Below, one piece after another: positions 33,041 to 41,795 of a stretch of 64,000 nucleotides of DNA. The stretch is from positions 1,860,001 to 1,924,000 of the forward strand of contig NZ_CP116257.1 in assembly GCF_027947595.1 (NCBI RefSeq), read 5' to 3'. The translations under genes were made by a program, and so were the position numbers. The notes under the pieces are model-generated. The model saw only the letters and a list, made by a program, of their open reading frames with translations, was not told where the DNA came from and did not search any database. Positions within the stretch are counted from its first letter, which is position 1. Each line of letters begins with the position of its first letter. This stretch comes from Streptomyces lienomycini (GTDB lineage Bacteria; Actinomycetota; Actinomycetes; Streptomycetales; Streptomycetaceae).

Positions 33041-35938
33041 ATGACAGAGACGGCGAGCGGTCCGGCACGGAGTTCCCGCGCCAAGGCCACCAAGGCGGGC
33101 AAGGGACTCCGCGTCGAGCGCGTCCACACCACTCCCGGCGTCCACCCCTACGACGAGGTGGCCTGGGAGCGTCGTGACGTCGTCATGACCAACTGGCGCG
33201 ACGGCTCGGTCAATTTCGAGCAGCGTGGCGTCGAGTTCCCCGAGTTCTGGTCGGTGAACGCGGTCAACATCGTCACCAGCAAGTACTTCCGGGGCGCCGT
33301 GGGCACCCCGCAGCGCGAGGTGAGCCTGAAGCAGCTCATCGACCGCATCGTGAAGACGTACCGGAAGGCGGGCGAGGACAACAAGTACTTCGCCTCGCCC
33401 GCCGACGCCGAGATCTTCGAGCACGAGCTGGCCTACGCCCTCCTGCACCAGATCTTCAGCTTCAACAGCCCGGTGTGGTTCAACGTCGGTACGCCCCAGC
33501 CGCAGCAGGTCTCCGCCTGCTTCATCCTGTCCGTCGACGACTCCATGGAGTCGATCCTCGACTGGTACAAGGAAGAGGGCATGATCTTCAAGGGCGGCTC
33601 CGGCGCCGGCCTGAACCTCTCCCGGATCCGCTCCTCCAAGGAACTGCTCTCCTCCGGCGGCAACGCCTCCGGCCCGGTCTCCTTCATGCGCGGCGCCGAC
33701 GCCTCCGCCGGCACGATCAAGTCCGGTGGCGCCACCCGCCGCGCCGCCAAGATGGTCATCCTCGACGTCGACCACCCCGACATCGAGGACTTCATCCAGA
33801 CCAAGGTCTCGGAGGAGGAGAAGATCCGCGCCCTGCGCGACGCGGGCTTCGACATGGACCTGGGCGGCGACGACATCACGTCCGTCCAGTACCAGAACGC
33901 CAACAACTCGGTCCGCGTGAACGACACGTTCATGAAGGCCGTACAGGACGGCGGCAAGTTCGGCCTCACGTCCCGGATGACCGGCGAGGTCATCGAGGAG
34001 GTCGACGCCAAGGCGCTCTTCCGCAAGATGGCCGAGGCCGCGTGGGCGTGTGCCGACCCGGGCATCCAGTACGACGACACCATCAACGCCTGGCACACCT
34101 GCCCGGAGTCCGGCCGCATCAACGGCTCGAACCCGTGCAGCGAGTACATGCACCTGGACAACACGTCCTGCAACCTCGCCTCGCTGAACCTGATGAAGTT
34201 CCTCAAGGACGACGGCAAGGGCAAGCAGTCCTTCGACGCCGAGCGCTTCTCGAAGGTCGTCGAGCTGGTCATCACCGCGATGGACATCTCGATCTGCTTC
34301 GCGGACTTCCCGACCCAGAAGATCGGCGAGAACACCCGCGCCTTCCGCCAGCTGGGCATCGGCTACGCCAACCTCGGCGCCCTGCTCATGGCGACCGGCC
34401 ACGCCTACGACTCGGACGGCGGCCGCGCCCTGGCCGGTGCCATCACCTCCCTGATGACCGGCACCTCCTACCGGCGCTCCGCCGAGCTCGCCGCGATCGT
34501 CGGCCCGTACGACGGCTACGCCCGCAACGCGCAGCCGCACCTGCGGGTCATGAAGCAGCACTCCGACGAGAACGCCAAGGCCGTCCGCATGGACGACCTC
34601 GACACGCCGATCTGGGCCGCCGCCACCGAGGCCTGGCAGGACGTGCTCCGCCTCGGCGAGAAGAACGGCTTCCGCAACTCCCAGGCGTCCGTCATCGCCC
34701 CGACCGGCACCATCGGTCTGGCGATGTCCTGCGACACCACCGGCCTCGAGCCCGACCTCGCCCTGGTCAAGTTCAAGAAGCTGGTCGGCGGCGGCTCGAT
34801 GCAGATCGTCAACGGCACCGTCCCGCAGGCCCTGCGCCGCCTGGGCTACCAGGAGGAGCAGATCGAGGCGATCGTCGCCCACATCGCCGAGAACGGCAAC
34901 GTGGTCGACGCCCCCGGTCTCGCGCACGAGCACTACGAGGTGTTCGACTGCGCGATGGGCGAGCGCTCCATCTCCGCGATGGGCCACGTCCGCATGATGG
35001 CCGCCATCCAGCCGTGGATCTCCGGCGCGCTCTCCAAGACGGTCAACCTGCCGGAGTCGGCGACCGTCGAGGACGTCGAGGAGGTCTACTTCGAGGCCTG
35101 GAAGATGGGCGTCAAGGCGCTCGCCATCTACCGCGACAACTGCAAGGTCGGCCAGCCCCTCTCCGCCAAGACCAAGGAGAAGCCCGCGACCGACGCCGTC
35201 GCGAAGCAGGCCGAGGACACCATCCGCCAGACGGTCGAGAAGGTCGTCGAGTACCGCCCGGTGCGCAAGCGCCTCCCGAAGGGTCGGCCCGGCATCACCA
35301 CCTCCTTCACGGTCGGCGGCGCCGAGGGCTACATGACCGCCAACTCCTACCCGGACGACGGTCTCGGCGAGGTCTTCCTCAAGATGTCCAAGCAGGGTTC
35401 GACCCTCGCGGGCATGATGGACGCCTTCTCCATCGCGGTCTCCGTCGGCCTCCAGTACGGCGTGCCGCTGGAGACCTACGTCTCGAAGTTCACCAACATG
35501 CGCTTCGAGCCGGCCGGCATGACGGACGACCCGGACGTGCGGATGGCGCAGTCGATCGTCGACTACATCTTCCGCCGCCTGGCGCTGGACTTCCTGCCCT
35601 TCGAGACGCGCTCCGCGCTCGGCATCCACTCCGCCGAGGAGCGCCAGCGCCACCTGGAGACGGGTTCGTACGAGCCGTCCGACGACGAGATGGACGTCGA
35701 GGGCCTGGCCCAGTCGGCGCCGCTCGCCCAGGAGCTGAAGGCCGTCGTCACGCCGAAGGCCGAGGTCGAGGCTGCCAAGCCCGCCCCGCAGCAGGCGCAC
35801 ACCAGCGCCGAACTGGTGGAGATGCAGCTGGGTATCCAGGCCGACGCCCCGCTGTGCTTCTCCTGCGGCACGAAGATGCAGCGCGCCGGTTCCTGCTACA
35901 TCTGCGAGGGCTGCGGCTCGACCAGCGGTTGCAGCTGA
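33041..35938 (+). CDS. nrdJ: Class II (vitamin B12-dependent) ribonucleoside-diphosphate reductase NrdJ
   Basis: The 965-aa oxygen-independent reductase makes dNTPs with adenosylcobalamin. Visible landmarks are FNSPVWFNVG, GGSGAGLNLSRIRS, NPCSEYMHLDNTSCNLASLN and PTGTIGLAMSCDTTGLEPD, the barrel active site. The C-terminus carries zinc-finger-like CFSCGTKMQ and CYICEGCGS, which probably relay reducing equivalents. ATG 33041 has GGGAGG 4 nt upstream. The operon with nrdR, and its NrdR boxes, explain regulation. It ends at a 42-bp palindromic terminator. Confidence 0.96.
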   Translation: MTETASGPARSSRAKATKAGKGLRVERVHTTPGVHPYDEVAWERRDVVMTNWRDGSVNFEQRGVEFPEFWSVNAVNIVTSKYFRGAVGTPQREVSLKQLIDRIVKTYRKAGEDNKYFASPADAEIFEHELAYALLHQIFSFNSPVWFNVGTPQPQQVSACFILSVDDSMESILDWYKEEGMIFKGGSGAGLNLSRIRSSKELLSSGGNASGPVSFMRGADASAGTIKSGGATRRAAKMVILDVDHPDIEDFIQTKVSEEEKIRALRDAGFDMDLGGDDITSVQYQNANNSVRVNDTFMKAVQDGGKFGLTSRMTGEVIEEVDAKALFRKMAEAAWACADPGIQYDDTINAWHTCPESGRINGSNPCSEYMHLDNTSCNLASLNLMKFLKDDGKGKQSFDAERFSKVVELVITAMDISICFADFPTQKIGENTRAFRQLGIGYANLGALLMATGHAYDSDGGRALAGAITSLMTGTSYRRSAELAAIVGPYDGYARNAQPHLRVMKQHSDENAKAVRMDDLDTPIWAAATEAWQDVLRLGEKNGFRNSQASVIAPTGTIGLAMSCDTTGLEPDLALVKFKKLVGGGSMQIVNGTVPQALRRLGYQEEQIEAIVAHIAENGNVVDAPGLAHEHYEVFDCAMGERSISAMGHVRMMAAIQPWISGALSKTVNLPESATVEDVEEVYFEAWKMGVKALAIYRDNCKVGQPLSAKTKEKPATDAVAKQAEDTIRQTVEKVVEYRPVRKRLPKGRPGITTSFTVGGAEGYMTANSYPDDGLGEVFLKMSKQGSTLAGMMDAFSIAVSVGLQYGVPLETYVSKFTNMRFEPAGMTDDPDVRMAQSIVDYIFRRLALDFLPFETRSALGIHSAEERQRHLETGSYEPSDDEMDVEGLAQSAPLAQELKAVVTPKAEVEAAKPAPQQAHTSAELVEMQLGIQADAPLCFSCGTKMQRAGSCYICEGCGSTSGCS

Positions 35939-35990
35939 CGCGTGGTGGCCCGCCGCCTCCCGTAGGGGGCGCGTGGTCGCGTAGTCGCCG

Positions 35991-36032
35991 ATGAGTAAGG
36001 GGCGCCCGCCATGGCGGGCGCCCCTTACTCAT
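35991..36032. terminator. 42-bp perfect palindrome, terminator nrdJ / terD-like
   Basis: Both halves (ATGAGTAAGGGGCGCCCGCC and its exact complement, plus central AT) form a 20-bp perfect stem with a minimal loop. It is 52 nt after nrdJ and 10 nt after the convergent terD-like gene, so it serves both. Confidence 0.9.
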
Positions 36033-36042
36033 GAGTGCGGCG

Positions 36043-36576
36043 TCAGGACCGACGCTCCGCGCCCATCACGCGGGTGAACGTCGCGGGATCCCCCGCGAAG
36101 CCGTGGACGCCGGCCCGGAACTCCCAGGCTCCCGTCTCGTCCCGGACGAACTCCGCGACCGTCGCCGCGGTGGCGCCCAGGACGCCCGCGAAGTCCTCGG
36201 AGGCCAGGTCCGTGTAGCCCTCCCGGATGCGCAGGCCCGGGTTGGTCACGTCGCCGAACGTCCGGTCCTCCGTGCGCTGCTGTATGGCGACGCCGACCAC
36301 CACGCGCGCGTAGCGGGCGTCGAGCCGCTCCAGCTCCAGCGTCATGACCTCGTCGAAGCCGAAGCCCTTGCCGTCCTTGCTGTCCCGGTTGAGATAGATG
36401 GTGCCGTCCGGCGAGCGGCTGTCGAAGTGCACCACGTACGAGGGACTGCCGCAGGGATCCTCCGCCGGATAGGTTCCGGCGACCAGGTCCAGGTCGGCGG
36501 GTGGCTGCCCCGCCGGACTCGGGTCCCAACGCAGTGCGACCTCGACCTTGCGCATTCCCTTGCTGAGGCCGTTCAC
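36043..36576 (-). CDS. TerD-family stress protein
   Basis: The 177-aa protein has a TerD/CABP domain: VEVALRWDPSPAG, DLDLVAGTYP, YVVHFDSRSPDGTIYLNRD and FGDVTNPGLRI, with Asp-rich loops that bind calcium in characterised TerD proteins. Streptomyces carry many paralogues linked to tellurite and oxidative stress and to differentiation. GTG 36576 follows a GGGGAAGGGGAAG run. An ATG 21 nt later is an alternative. It is a single-gene unit facing nrdJ. Confidence 0.88.
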   Translation of the reverse strand: MNGLSKGMRKVEVALRWDPSPAGQPPADLDLVAGTYPAEDPCGSPSYVVHFDSRSPDGTIYLNRDSKDGKGFGFDEVMTLELERLDARYARVVVGVAIQQRTEDRTFGDVTNPGLRIREGYTDLASEDFAGVLGATAATVAEFVRDETGAWEFRAGVHGFAGDPATFTRVMGAERRS

Positions 36577-36721
36577 AGACTTCCCCTTCCCCGGTCCCCG
36601 CCCTGTCCGGCCACCTGAAGTGCCGGACGGTGACGGCCGGTTGTCCATCCTGCCACGCAGAGAGACCACGGTGGGCACAAGAGGTCTCCCGGAGAGTGAC
36701 CGGTGCCACGTTCCCTGGCCT

Positions 36722-36727
36722 TACCAT
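36722..36727 (+). promoter_or_regulatory. Putative -10 (TACCAT) for leaderless transcript
   Basis: TACCAT is followed by 6 nt and the GTG at 36734. No ribosome site is present. Confidence 0.45.
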
Positions 36728-36733
36728 GGCGCG

Positions 36734-37348
36734 GTGCTGGTCAAGTGGATTCGCTGCACCGTGGTGGACCGCCGCGGTTTCGAACGGGGGCAGCGGAAGT
36801 GGGCGGGGCTCCCGGGGGAGCCGGGTTTTCGGGGACAGGGGGGTGGCTGGAGCCGGGGGCGGCCGGACGTGGCGCACGTCTTCGCCTTCTGGGAGAGCCG
36901 CGCCTTCTACGACTCCTTCATGGCGCGCTCCCACGACAGGCTGGCCTCGACGCAGGTGGGCACCTTCAAGGACGCCCAGGTCAGGCTCTTCGACCACCGG
37001 TTCGACGTGAAGACCGGGTTCGAGCCGCGCTTCACCGACGCGGACCTGCTGCGGGTGGCGCTGTGCCGCGTCCACGAGGAGCGGTCCGAGCACTACGTCC
37101 TCATGCAGGAGAAGGTCTGGAACCCCGCGATGGCCGGCTCGCCCGGCATGGTCCGGGGCCTCTTCGGCGAGGCGCCCGGGAACGGGTTCAACGAGTACCT
37201 GGTGCTGTCCATGTGGCGGTCGGCCGCGGAACACGGCAAGTACCGCACCGAGCGGGTGGAGCGGCTCGCCCTGCGCGCCCGGACGGAGGCCGACATAGCG
37301 GCGCTGACCGGGGACATCATCCAGATGGAACCCACCTGGACCGTGTGA
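36734..37348 (+). CDS. DUF4937/YdbC-type protein
   Basis: The 204-aa protein starts VLVKWIRCTV and continues FERGQRKWAGL, VAHVFAFWESRAFYDSFMA and RSHDRLASTQVGTF. These resemble the DUF4937 (YdbC-like, ABM-related) family; a second related half appears to follow (DLLRVALCRVHEERSEHYVL, VLSMWRSAAEHGKY), so it may be an internal duplication of the ferredoxin-like fold. The biochemical role is unknown. The GTG start is chosen from the promoter spacing and the family start. Confidence 0.75.
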   Translation: MLVKWIRCTVVDRRGFERGQRKWAGLPGEPGFRGQGGGWSRGRPDVAHVFAFWESRAFYDSFMARSHDRLASTQVGTFKDAQVRLFDHRFDVKTGFEPRFTDADLLRVALCRVHEERSEHYVLMQEKVWNPAMAGSPGMVRGLFGEAPGNGFNEYLVLSMWRSAAEHGKYRTERVERLALRARTEADIAALTGDIIQMEPTWTV

Positions 37349-37442
37349 GATCCGGACCCGCCCGTCCACGTCGAGGTGTGGAAACCGTGTGACGTACGCC
37401 GTACGGGGCCCGTACGAGTGCCTGCCGCGGCCCGTCTCGATC

Positions 37443-37448
37443 TAGGGT
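37443..37448 (+). promoter_or_regulatory. Putative -10 (TAGGGT) for leaderless transcript
   Basis: TAGGGT is followed by 6 nt and ATG 37455. No ribosome site lies between. Confidence 0.45.
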
Positions 37449-37454
37449 TCTGGC

Positions 37455-38114
37455 ATGGCACGACCACGGCGCATCGTTCTTGTCCGGCACGGCGAGTCGA
37501 CCGGCAACGTCGACGACACCGTGTACGAGCGCGAACCCGACCACGCGCTGGCCCTCACCGACCGGGGCCGGGCCCAGGCCGAGGAGACCGGCAAAGGGCT
37601 GCGCGAAGTGTTCGGCCGCGAACGGGTCAGCGTGTACGTCTCCCCGTACCGCCGCACCCACGAGACGCTTCGCGCCTTCCACCTCGACCCGGAACTCATA
37701 CGGATACGCGAGGAGCCGCGGCTGCGTGAGCAGGACTGGGGCAACTGGCAGGACCGCGACGACGTGCGCCTGCAGAAGGCCTACCGCGACGCCTACGGCC
37801 ACTTCTTCTACCGCTTCGCCCAGGGCGAGTCGGGCGCCGACGTGTACGACCGGGTCGGCGGCTTCCTCGAGAGCCTGTTCCGCAGCTTCGAGGACCCCGG
37901 TCATCCGCAGAACGTGCTGCTGGTGACCCACGGACTCGCCATGCGCCTGTTCTGCATGAGGTGGTTCCACTGGACGGTCGCGGAGTTCGAGTCACTGTCC
38001 AACCCGGGGAACGCCGAGATGCGGATGCTCGTTCTCGGTGAGGACGGCAAGTACCTTCTTGACCGGCCTTTCGAACGCTGGCGAGATCCGGAACCGTACG
38101 GGATCACCGGATAG
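37455..38114 (+). CDS. Histidine phosphatase (phosphoglycerate mutase family)
   Basis: The 219-aa protein has the phospho-histidine motif LVRHGEST near residue 9, RGRAQAEETGKGL, the SPYRRTHET arginine, and the second histidine in LLVTHGLAMRLF. The branch-2 fold suits a cofactor-independent acid phosphatase or a broad-specificity PGM-like phosphatase rather than glycolytic Gpm. It is followed 12 nt later by the ADP-ribosylglycohydrolase gene, possibly co-transcribed. Confidence 0.88.
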   Translation: MARPRRIVLVRHGESTGNVDDTVYEREPDHALALTDRGRAQAEETGKGLREVFGRERVSVYVSPYRRTHETLRAFHLDPELIRIREEPRLREQDWGNWQDRDDVRLQKAYRDAYGHFFYRFAQGESGADVYDRVGGFLESLFRSFEDPGHPQNVLLVTHGLAMRLFCMRWFHWTVAEFESLSNPGNAEMRMLVLGEDGKYLLDRPFERWRDPEPYGITG

Positions 38115-38126
38115 AGTGGCAGGGCG

Positions 38127-39032
38127 ATGACCGCTCATTCTTCTCCCGACGGGCGCCTGGACCGGGCCCTGTCCAGCCTGCGCGGACTGTCGGTGGGGGA
38201 CGCGCTGGGCTCACAGTTCTTCGTACCCGCGAACTATCCGCTGCTGGGGCGCCGCGAGTTGCCGCCGGGCACCTGGCAGTGGACGGACGACACGGAGATG
38301 GCCTGCTCCGTCGTCTCCGTCCTGGCCTCCCACCGCCGCATCGACCAGGACGCGCTGGCGCTCTCCTTCGCCCGGCACCACGACTTCGACCGGGGTTACG
38401 GCCCCGCGGTCAACCGGCTGCTGCGGCTGGTCCGGGAGGGCGGCGACTGGCGCGAGCTGGCCGCGGCCCTCTTCAACGGCCAGGGCTCGTGGGGCAACGG
38501 CGCCGCCATGCGCATCGCGCCGCTCGGCGCCTGGTACGCGGACGATCCGGAACAGGCGACCCACCAGGCGGAGATCTCGGCCTACCCCACGCATCAGCAC
38601 CGTGAGGCGGTGGTCGGCGCCATGGCCGTCGCGGCGGCCGCGGCGCTGGCCGCGGACCCGGCGGGCCCGCCCCGCGCGCACGACCTCCTCGACGGGGTGA
38701 TCGCCCTGGTGCCGAAGAGCGCGGTCGGCGCCGGACTCCGCCGCGCCCGGGACATGCTCGACTACGGCGACGCGGCCACGGTCGCGGCGGTACTGGGCTG
38801 CGGTCGGCGTACGACCGCGCACGACACGGTGCCCTTCGCGCTCTGGTCCGCCGCCCGCGCCCTGGGGGAGTACGAGACCGCCTTCTGGACGACCGCCCAG
38901 GTCGGCGGTGACGTGGACACGACCTGTGCCATCGTGGGCGGAGTCGTCGCGGCCGACCGGGCGGGGGCGCCGCCCGCCGAGTGGGCCGGACGGGTCGAGG
39001 CGCTGCCCGCCTGGATGACGGCATCGGCCTGA
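38127..39032 (+). CDS. ADP-ribosylglycohydrolase (DraG/ARH family)
   Basis: The 301-aa protein has the LSVGDALGSQFF start, metal motif WTDDTEMACSVV and late QVGGDVDTTCAIVGGVVAA with paired Asp ligands of the Mg/Mn site. Such enzymes remove ADP-ribose from proteins or nucleotides. A TAGAGT -10-like hexamer at 38112 lies 9 nt before the ATG and overlaps the upstream gene's stop, so it may be expressed both alone and with the phosphatase. Confidence 0.88.
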   Translation: MTAHSSPDGRLDRALSSLRGLSVGDALGSQFFVPANYPLLGRRELPPGTWQWTDDTEMACSVVSVLASHRRIDQDALALSFARHHDFDRGYGPAVNRLLRLVREGGDWRELAAALFNGQGSWGNGAAMRIAPLGAWYADDPEQATHQAEISAYPTHQHREAVVGAMAVAAAAALAADPAGPPRAHDLLDGVIALVPKSAVGAGLRRARDMLDYGDAATVAAVLGCGRRTTAHDTVPFALWSAARALGEYETAFWTTAQVGGDVDTTCAIVGGVVAADRAGAPPAEWAGRVEALPAWMTASA

Positions 39033-39358
39033 GAGGCCCGCGCGGAGACTCGCGACGCTCGCCGGGAACTCTCCGTGCATGGTGGGAACTCTCCGTGACC
39101 GCCCGCTCGTTGTCATGACAACCGCTGTGCGGGGCGTCGCCCCGAATCGCAGGCCTGGTAGGTCATGAGGGGGTGTGGTGGGAGGTGGAGGGGCTGTCGT
39201 TGTTCGTGGCGCTGCTGCCCGTCGCCCTCTTCGTCGTCCTCTCCCTCGTCCTGCCGGGTCGACCGGGCCGGGCGCCGGCCGCGGGCCGGGCGGCAGGTCC
39301 CCGGCGGGCGTGTGGCACGCCCACCGTCGGACCCGGCCCGGCCCCTGGTGCCGCGGCG
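39033..39358. other. Gap with repeats, palindrome and a possible membrane-peptide ORF
   Basis: A 14-nt direct repeat (GGGAACTCTCCGTG) occurs at 39064-39077 and 39084-39097. A perfect 14-bp palindrome GTTGTCATGACAAC lies at 39109-39122 and a small hairpin at 39131-39143. From GTG 39173 a coding-like frame begins MWWEVEGLSLFVALLPVALF (one hydrophobic helix) and stays open into the antisense of the efflux gene. It may be the head of a lost or very short gene. Confidence in a gene is low; the operator-like palindrome is clear. Confidence 0.5.
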
Positions 39359-40906
39359 TCAGCCCACCCCCGGACCGGCCGAGCCGGACAGGGCCTCCAG
39401 GTCGCTCTTGCGTACCCGGATCACCAGCCACGCCGTGGCCAGCGCGAGGACGGCCATGGCGGCGGCCGGAATGAAGGCCGCCGATATGCCCTGAGCCAGC
39501 ACGTCGTGCTCCCAGGGCGCCGGCAACTGCTGCGTCCGGGCGAACTCCGCCTTCTGCTCCGCCGAACCGTTGGTGAGGAAGTCCGGCACCTGCTTCGCCG
39601 CCTCGTCCTTGCTGGCCGTGCCGAAGACCGTCGTCAGGATCGCGAGCCCGATCGATCCGCCCACCTGCTGCATCGCGTTGAGCAGACCCGACGCCGCGCC
39701 CGCCTCGTGCTGGGCGACCCCGGAGACCGCGGTCAGCGTCAGCGTCACGAAGTTCAGCCCCATGCCGAAGCCGAAGATCAGCATCGGTCCCAGGATCCCG
39801 CCGACATACGAGCTGTCGGAACTGATGAGGGCCTGCCAACCGAGCCCGAGCGCGGCCAGCGCCGAACCCACGATCATGAACGGCTTCGGGCCGAACACGG
39901 GCAGGAACCGCTGCGACAACCCCGCTCCGAGTGCGATCACCACCGTCACCGGCAGGAAGGCCAGACCGGCCTCGATCGGGGTGTAGCCCAGCACGTTCTG
40001 CACGAACAGCACGATGTAGAAGAACATGCCGAACATCGCGGCGGCCAGACTCAGCATGATCACGTACGTGCCGGAGCGGTTGCGGTCGGCGAACATCTTC
40101 AGCGGGGTGATCGGCTCCTTGGCCCGCGACTCGATGAAGACGAAGGCCAGCAGCAGGACCACCGCGGCGGCGAAGGAGCCGATGGTCAGGTTGTCCCGCC
40201 AGCCCTCGTCCGCGGCCCGGATGAAGCCGTAGACGAGGGACGCCATACCCGCCGTCGACGTCACCGCCCCGGCGATGTCGAAGCGGCCGGAGTGCCGTTC
40301 GGACTCGCTGATGTAGAGCGGGGCGAGCACGGCGATCAACACGCCGATCGGCACGTTGACGAAGAGCACCCAGCGCCAGTCGAGCCACTCGGTGAGCATG
40401 CCGCCCGCCAGCAGACCGATGGCGCCGCCGCCCGCGGAGACGGCGGCGAAGACGCCGAAGGCCCGGTTGCGCTCCGGCCCCTCGGGGAAGGTGGTGGTGA
40501 TGAGGGCGAGCGACGTGGGCGACGCGATCGCGCCTCCCACGCCTTGCAGGACGCGTGCCGCCAGCAGCTGCCAGGGTTCCTGGGCGAAGCCGCCGAGCAG
40601 CGAGGCGAAGGTGAAGAGCAGGATGCCGGTCATGAAGACCCGACGCCTGCCGAGGATGTCTCCGGCCCGGCCGCCGAGCAGGAGCAGGCCGCCGAAGGTG
40701 AGCGTGTACGCGCTGACGACCCAGGTGAGGTCGGTCGTGCTGAAATCGAGTGCGTTCTGGATGTGCGGGAGTGCGATGTTCACAATCGTCGCGTCGAGTA
40801 CGACCATGAGCTGGCAGGCCGCGATGACGGCGAGCGCGATGCCGGGATGCCCCTCCCGGCGGGCCGCACCCGGCTTCTGGTCTTTGATCAGAGAAGAGGT
40901 TGTCAC
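39359..40906 (-). CDS. MFS drug efflux transporter, DHA2 (EmrB/QacA) family
   Basis: The 515-aa permease has about 14 helices. Motif D1 LDATIVNIALP is in helix 1, motif A GGRAGDILGRRRVF follows helix 2, and motif C-like GGAIGLLAGGMLTEWLDWRWVLFVNVP is near helix 5. GTG 40906 has GGGGGA 6 nt upstream. It is divergent from a TetR regulator, and two identical-arm operators lie between them, so expression should be induced by a ligand of that regulator. The substrate is unknown. Confidence 0.92.
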   Translation of the reverse strand: MTTSSLIKDQKPGAARREGHPGIALAVIAACQLMVVLDATIVNIALPHIQNALDFSTTDLTWVVSAYTLTFGGLLLLGGRAGDILGRRRVFMTGILLFTFASLLGGFAQEPWQLLAARVLQGVGGAIASPTSLALITTTFPEGPERNRAFGVFAAVSAGGGAIGLLAGGMLTEWLDWRWVLFVNVPIGVLIAVLAPLYISESERHSGRFDIAGAVTSTAGMASLVYGFIRAADEGWRDNLTIGSFAAAVVLLLAFVFIESRAKEPITPLKMFADRNRSGTYVIMLSLAAAMFGMFFYIVLFVQNVLGYTPIEAGLAFLPVTVVIALGAGLSQRFLPVFGPKPFMIVGSALAALGLGWQALISSDSSYVGGILGPMLIFGFGMGLNFVTLTLTAVSGVAQHEAGAASGLLNAMQQVGGSIGLAILTTVFGTASKDEAAKQVPDFLTNGSAEQKAEFARTQQLPAPWEHDVLAQGISAAFIPAAAMAVLALATAWLVIRVRKSDLEALSGSAGPGVG

Positions 40907-40929
40907 AATGTGTCCCCCACGAATGGCTT

Positions 40930-40949
40930 AGTGAACGCTCGCGTTCACT
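40930..40949. promoter_or_regulatory. TetR operator 1
   Basis: AGTGAACGCTCGCGTTCACT has 8-bp perfect arms around a 4-bp centre. It lies 24 nt upstream of the efflux gene start. Confidence 0.8.
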
Positions 40950-40977
40950 GTTGCTTCAACGTTAGTGACTCGCCGAC

Positions 40978-40997
40978 AGTGAACGCAACCGTTCACT
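40978..40997. promoter_or_regulatory. TetR operator 2
   Basis: AGTGAACGCAACCGTTCACT has the same arms as operator 1 and starts 48 nt from it. It lies about 96 nt upstream of the regulator start. Confidence 0.8.
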
Positions 40998-41093
40998 TAT
41001 TGAGCCGTCGTGCGTCCGGTCCCCCGTCGCGGCCGCACGATGCGTGCCTTGTCCCCGAATACCCGATTTCACCGCTTTCTGGAGTCCTCCGAC

Positions 41094-41714
41094 ATGGTTG
41101 CTTCGCACTGGGCGGCCGCCTCCGCTCAGACGCCCTCCCGCCGACGTGGCGCGGTCCTGGAGCGCGCGATCCTCGAGGCGGCACTGGATCAGCTCGGCAC
41201 GGTCGGCTGGAACGGCCTGACGATGGAGGGAGTGGCCGCGGGAGCGCAGACCGGCAAGGCGGCCGTCTACCGCCGCTGGCCGTCCAAGGAGGACCTGGTC
41301 GCGGACGCCCTGCGCTCCGGGCTGCCGAGCTTCGACACGGTGCCGGATCTGGGGAGCGTGCGCGAGGACCTGCTGGAACTCTGCCGCAGAGCGCGCGACG
41401 CGATGTTCTCCAGGCCCGGATTCGCGCTGCGGTCGGTGATTCACGAATGCGACACGGCGCAGGCCGAACGTTTCCATGCGGTGATCATCAAGGGGGTGGT
41501 CGAGCCGACCCTCAAGATGCTCTGCGAGGTCATCAACCGCGGCATAGAGCGGGGAGAGGTCCGAAGCGACGCCGCCAACGGCTACGTCTTCGACGCCATC
41601 CCGGCGATGATGATGTACCGCTCGAAAATTTGTGCAAGCGAATGGGATGACTGGGAGCTCGAGGAAATGATCGACCAGTTGATGGTTCCGCTACTGCGGC
41701 CCGATGGCACCTGA
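41094..41714 (+). CDS. TetR-family transcriptional regulator
   Basis: The 206-aa repressor has an N-terminal HTH at about residues 18-65 (ILEAALDQLGTVGWNGLTME, then TGKAAVYRRWPSKEDLVADAL). The C-terminal ligand domain is typical of TetR_C_16-like members. ATG 41094 has GGAG 9 nt upstream. It faces the DHA2 efflux gene across two matching palindromes and is presumably the repressor of both. Confidence 0.9.
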   Translation: MVASHWAAASAQTPSRRRGAVLERAILEAALDQLGTVGWNGLTMEGVAAGAQTGKAAVYRRWPSKEDLVADALRSGLPSFDTVPDLGSVREDLLELCRRARDAMFSRPGFALRSVIHECDTAQAERFHAVIIKGVVEPTLKMLCEVINRGIERGEVRSDAANGYVFDAIPAMMMYRSKICASEWDDWELEEMIDQLMVPLLRPDGT

Positions 41715-41795
41715 TCGCGTCCGGCGACGAGGCCGGTCACGTTCGGGGAACCGGGGTGTCGCCCGCTGATCCAGGCGGCGTAGGCTAGGGGCGCC

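Noticed and set aside
32708..35800. A 1030-codon minus-strand frame opposite nrdJ
   Set aside because: It mirrors the codon pattern of nrdJ on the other strand; no protein-like motifs.
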